Of a stretch of 9,072 nucleotides of DNA, positions 6,764-9,072 are shown in pieces. Position numbers and translations under genes: made by a program. Under the pieces are notes generated by a model. It was given only the letters and a program-made list of their open reading frames with translations, was not told the origin of the DNA and searched no databases. Within the stretch, counting starts at the first letter, position 1. Each line of letters begins with the position of its first letter. Source of the stretch: DASQDN01 sp035630195 (lineage in GTDB: Bacteria > Acidobacteriota > Terriglobia > Bryobacterales > Bryobacteraceae); contig DASQLD010000165.1 of the NCBI GenBank assembly GCA_035630195.1, forward strand, positions 1 through 9,072. Direction: 5' to 3'.

Positions 6764-7117
6764 ATGACGAATATTTTTGTAGGGAACCTCTCGTATCAGA
6801 CCACCGAAGGCGAGCTCGAGGCTATGTTCAGCGCCTACGGCGCTGTCGAAAAAGTCACCGTCGTTCGCGACCGCGACACAGGTCAACCCCGCGGCTTCGC
6901 CTTCGTCGAAATGACGAACAGTAACGAGGCAGCTAACGCCATGCAAGCAATGAATGGCCGTGAGATGAACGGGCGGACTTTGAACGTCAACGAAGCTCGT
7001 CCTCGTGAGCAGCGTAGCGGCGGTGGGGGCGGCGGCTTCGGCGGAGGCGGCGGTGGCGGATACGGCGGTGGGAACCGCAGCGGAGGCGGCGGTGGACGTC
7101 GCGATCCGCGCTGGTAA
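6764..7117 (+). CDS. Glycine-rich RNA-binding protein with one RRM
   Basis: A 117-residue protein made of a single RNA recognition motif (residues 2-80) and a short glycine-rich tail (86-111) ending RRDPRW. RNP2 is IFVGNL (4-9) and RNP1 is RGFAFVEM (43-50), with the aromatic residues F5, F45 and F47 expected to stack on single-stranded RNA. This is the bacterial counterpart of plant and cyanobacterial glycine-rich RNA-binding proteins, which bind RNA without strong sequence preference and are often cold- or stress-induced; that role here is inferred from family. The gene seems to be its own transcription unit: promoter at 6613-6640, long leader, and hairpin terminator shortly after the stop. 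Arginines interspersed with glycines in the tail (R105, R112, R113) resemble RGG-type boxes. The tail is encoded by repetitive GGC/GGT/GGA codons and is likely length-variable. Confidence 0.93.
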   Translation: MTNIFVGNLSYQTTEGELEAMFSAYGAVEKVTVVRDRDTGQPRGFAFVEMTNSNEAANAMQAMNGREMNGRTLNVNEARPREQRSGGGGGGFGGGGGGGYGGGNRSGGGGGRRDPRW

Positions 7118-7142
7118 GCCGTTTACAACTTTCCACTCTGAA

Positions 7143-7170
7143 AAGGCTGCATCCCGCTCGATGCGGCCTT
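7143..7170 (+). terminator. Hairpin terminator after the RRM gene
   Basis: AAGGCTGCATC (7143-7153) pairs with GATGCGGCCTT (7160-7170) over 11 positions, with one T opposite G (a G-U pair in RNA) and a six-base loop CCGCTC. It starts 25 bases after the stop codon. The following sequence is only moderately T-rich, so termination may be incomplete or factor-assisted. It separates the RRM gene from ccmEF. Confidence 0.75.
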
Positions 7171-7227
7171 CCTGCCTACTTAGCTCTAATAGAAAGATAT
7201 TAGAAGCTTTCCTACTATTGCGTTGCG

Positions 7228-7254
7228 TTGTATCCCCCCTTCTGACGCTATACT
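7228..7254 (+). promoter_or_regulatory. Candidate promoter for ccmE-ccmF
   Basis: TATACT (7249-7254) is a near-consensus -10 box. The -35 is poor: TTGTAT (7228-7233) at 15 bases or TTGCGT (7223-7228) at 20. A start near 7261 would leave only about 11 bases before the ccmE ATG, with the GGAGAGG ribosome binding site (7261-7267) at the very 5' end, so the true start may be slightly upstream or elsewhere. Confidence 0.4.
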
Positions 7255-7271
7255 AAGTAGGGAGAGGTCCG

Positions 7272-7718
7272 ATGAAACCCTACTTGAAGTTCGGGATACT
7301 TGTCGTTGCCATCGTCGGCACGCTCGGCTGGCTCGCAGCCGGCGGCATCAGCGAAACCAAGACCTACTACAAAGAGATCAAAGAAGTAAACGCAATGGGC
7401 AAGGATGCCCTCGACCGGCGCATCCGGGTCGGAGGCGACGTCCAGAAGGATTCCATCGTGCGCTCGGGCAAGGAAGTTCGCTTCATTCTTACGCAAAATG
7501 AGTTGCGGCTTCCGGTCGTCTACGTCGGTAACGATCCGCTGCCCGACACCTTCCGCGATGGCTCGCAAGCTTTAGCCGATGGCAGGCTGGGCTCGGACGG
7601 CGTATTCCAGGCGAATCGCATTCAAGCCAAATGCGCTTCAAAATACGAAGGCAAGCCGGGATACAAGGTTCCACCTCCGGTGCAGAACGCTCCGGTGCAA
7701 AACAAAGCCGCTCTCTAA
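7272..7718 (+). CDS. ccmE: CcmE, periplasmic haem chaperone, cysteine (CxxxY) type
   Basis: A 148-residue haem chaperone that receives haem from CcmC and passes it to CcmF during cytochrome c maturation. One N-terminal membrane anchor (about residues 5-24) is followed by a periplasmic OB-fold domain with family landmarks: IRVGGDVQKDSI (51-62), FILTQ (71-75), VVYVGNDPLPDTFRDG (82-97) and FQANRIQAK (112-120). The haem-binding site reads CASKY (121-125): Cys121 occupies the place of the covalently haem-binding His (His130 in E. coli), with the partner Tyr125 kept. CxxxY CcmE proteins are known from some deltaproteobacteria and archaea as part of System I*, so this is a variant rather than a defect. 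The flexible C-tail ends PPPVQNAPVQNKAAL. The ATG has a close GGAGAGG site. ccmF follows after 15 bases, implying one operon. Confidence 0.93.
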   Translation: MKPYLKFGILVVAIVGTLGWLAAGGISETKTYYKEIKEVNAMGKDALDRRIRVGGDVQKDSIVRSGKEVRFILTQNELRLPVVYVGNDPLPDTFRDGSQALADGRLGSDGVFQANRIQAKCASKYEGKPGYKVPPPVQNAPVQNKAAL

Positions 7719-7733
7719 CGGTCGAGCTTCTCT

Positions 7734-9072
7734 ATGGAAAATGTAGGCGCACTCGCGATCATCCTCGCCTTTTGCTTCTCTGTCTACGCAATTCTGGCGA
7801 GCGTCGTAGGGAAATGGAAAGCAAATCCCTTCCTCCTCCTCAGCGCCGAGCGCGCGGTTTATTGCAACTTTCTCCTCCTCACCGCTGCATCGGGAATTCT
7901 TGTTTACGCGCTGATCGCAGGTGACTTCCGCCTCGCCTATGTAGCGCAGCATTCCAACCGTTCCATGCCGACTGCTTATAAGTTCGCCTCCTGGTGGGGT
8001 GGACAGGCTGGATCTCTCCTGCTGTGGGCATGGCTATTGTCGTTGTACTCGGCCATCATCACCTTCCAGAATCGCCGCAAGTTCCGTGACATGATGCCGT
8101 GGACGGTAGCGATCCTGATGTTCGTCCAGGGATTCTTCAACCTGCTGATCGCCTTCATCGCCAGCCCGTTCGACATCCTCGTCCAAGGTCGCGGCATTAT
8201 CGATGTCGGCGACGGTCAGGGACTCAACCCGCTTCTGCAGTACTGGACCATGGTGATCCACCCGCCCATTCTCTATCTCGGCTACGTGGGATTCACGGTA
8301 CCGTTCGCATTCGCGATGGCCTCGCTCATCTCCAAACAGAAGGGTGAAGAGTGGATTCACACCACCCGCCGCTGGTCAGTCGTGACCTGGTTCTTCCAAA
8401 GTACCGGCATTCTGCTCGGAGCGGGCTGGGCTTACGCGGTTCTCGGATGGGGCGGCTACTGGGGTTGGGATCCCGTTGAGAACGCATCACTGCTGCCCTG
8501 GTTAACCTCCACCGCCTTCCTTCATTCCGTCATCATGCAGGAGAAGAAGGGCATGATGAAGATCTGGAACATGGTGCTGGTCGCCTCCACGTTCTTCCTC
8601 TGCATCTTCGGCACCACTCTCACCCGCACGGGTCTCGTCAGCTCGGTCCACGCCTTCGCCCAATCGCCGATCGGCGTCTACTTCTTTACGTTCCTGGGCC
8701 TCGGAATCGCAGGGACCATCTACCTCATCCTTGATCGCCTCGAATACCTGAAGACGGAAACGAAACTCGAGAGTGTAGTCTCGCGCGAGTCGACATTCCT
8801 GTTTAACAACCTCATCCTGGTCGCCAGTTGTTTCTCGATCCTTTGGGGTACGCTATTCCCTGTCATTTCCGAAGCCGTCACCGGCGAAAAAATTTCTGTC
8901 GACGCGCCCTTCTTCAACAAAGTCAACGTTCCCATTGGACTCTCTCTCTTATTCCTGACCGGCGTCGGACCCCTCATCGCCTGGCGGCGAAGTTCCGTCG
9001 AGAGCCTGAAGCGGGCGTTCTTCTGGCCGACCGTCGGAGCGCTGGTTCTAACCCTCGTCCTGATCTTTGCAG
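7734..9072 (+). CDS. ccmF: CcmF, cytochrome c haem lyase subunit (3' end outside window)
   Basis: The first 446 residues of a polytopic inner-membrane protein; the usual length is around 650, so about one third lies beyond the window. It is the core of the haem lyase that attaches haem to CxxCH apocytochromes. The tryptophan-rich WWD motif is present as WGGYWGWDPVENASLLPW (239-256). Conserved histidines: H176 in IHPPILYLGYVG and H306 in SSVHAFA (the periplasmic pair that holds the WWD haem) and H264 in FLHSVIMQ (one ligand of the structural haem b); these equal E. coli H173, H303 and H261 with a constant offset of three. The fourth, equivalent to H491, would be past the edge. Start chosen at the ATG 15 bases after ccmE; its ribosome binding site is weak (GAG at about 8 bases), so coupling to ccmE is likely. 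Further ccm genes are expected downstream but cannot be seen. Confidence 0.95.
   Translation, partial: MENVGALAIILAFCFSVYAILASVVGKWKANPFLLLSAERAVYCNFLLLTAASGILVYALIAGDFRLAYVAQHSNRSMPTAYKFASWWGGQAGSLLLWAWLLSLYSAIITFQNRRKFRDMMPWTVAILMFVQGFFNLLIAFIASPFDILVQGRGIIDVGDGQGLNPLLQYWTMVIHPPILYLGYVGFTVPFAFAMASLISKQKGEEWIHTTRRWSVVTWFFQSTGILLGAGWAYAVLGWGGYWGWDPVENASLLPWLTSTAFLHSVIMQEKKGMMKIWNMVLVASTFFLCIFGTTLTRTGLVSSVHAFAQSPIGVYFFTFLGLGIAGTIYLILDRLEYLKTETKLESVVSRESTFLFNNLILVASCFSILWGTLFPVISEAVTGEKISVDAPFFNKVNVPIGLSLLFLTGVGPLIAWRRSSVESLKRAFFWPTVGALVLTLVLIFA

Noticed and set aside
7021..7101. GGC-rich repeat resembling a microsatellite
   Set aside because: It is the glycine-rich tail of the RRM protein, in frame and typical of the family, not an independent repeat element.
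7188..7219. AATAG-AAAG and CTTT-CCTA-CTATT imperfect inverted repeat between the RRM gene and ccmE
   Set aside because: The pairing is AT-rich, interrupted by four unmatched bases, and no better than expected by chance; the adjacent 7143-7170 hairpin already explains termination.

Overview
The window looks like chromosomal DNA of a soil acidobacterium, most likely of the Bryobacter/Solibacter type. That placement is an inference from gene content: a large DUF1592-type c-type cytochrome paired with a Tat-exported DUF1552 protein, ThuA-like and sugar-isomerase neighbours, and a cysteine-type CcmE. Base composition is moderately GC-rich. Planctomycetota or Verrucomicrobiota also carry such paralogue families, so phylum assignment needs a database comparison. 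No RNA genes, CRISPR arrays, insertion sequences or phage genes were seen.

Left part (1-5654, all minus strand): a tightly packed operon, read right to left. It encodes a sugar isomerase/epimerase with a complete D-tagatose 3-epimerase-like active site (4818-5654), a ThuA-like protein joined to it by an ATGA overlap (3916-4821), a 990-residue exported protein with two CxxCH haem motifs and the DUF1587/1595/1592/1588/1585 series (936-3908), and a Tat-signal DUF1552 protein that runs off the left edge (1-932). Gaps are -4, 7 and 3 bases, so the four are almost certainly co-transcribed. A concentric inverted repeat (5661-5699) sits just upstream of the first gene.

Middle (5720-6763): a secreted, lysine/alanine-rich, LEA-like protein made of 51-residue repeats (minus strand, 5720-6532), then a 231-base divergent intergenic region with a good plus-strand promoter, a long leader and a small hairpin.

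Right part (6764-9072, all plus strand): a glycine-rich single-RRM RNA-binding protein ending in a hairpin terminator, then a new transcription unit with ccmE and the first two thirds of ccmF for cytochrome c maturation. CcmE carries CxxxY instead of the usual HxxxY haem-attachment motif, the mark of the variant pathway called System I*.

Working together: the Ccm proteins attach haem to CxxCH proteins, and the 990-residue protein in the left operon is a candidate client. The left operon may process sugars with an exported redox component, but its substrate and reaction cannot be read from sequence. The most notable points are the cysteine-type CcmE, the complete epimerase active site inside the DUF1592/DUF1552 operon, the concentric dyad before that operon, and the repeat-expanded LEA-like protein.
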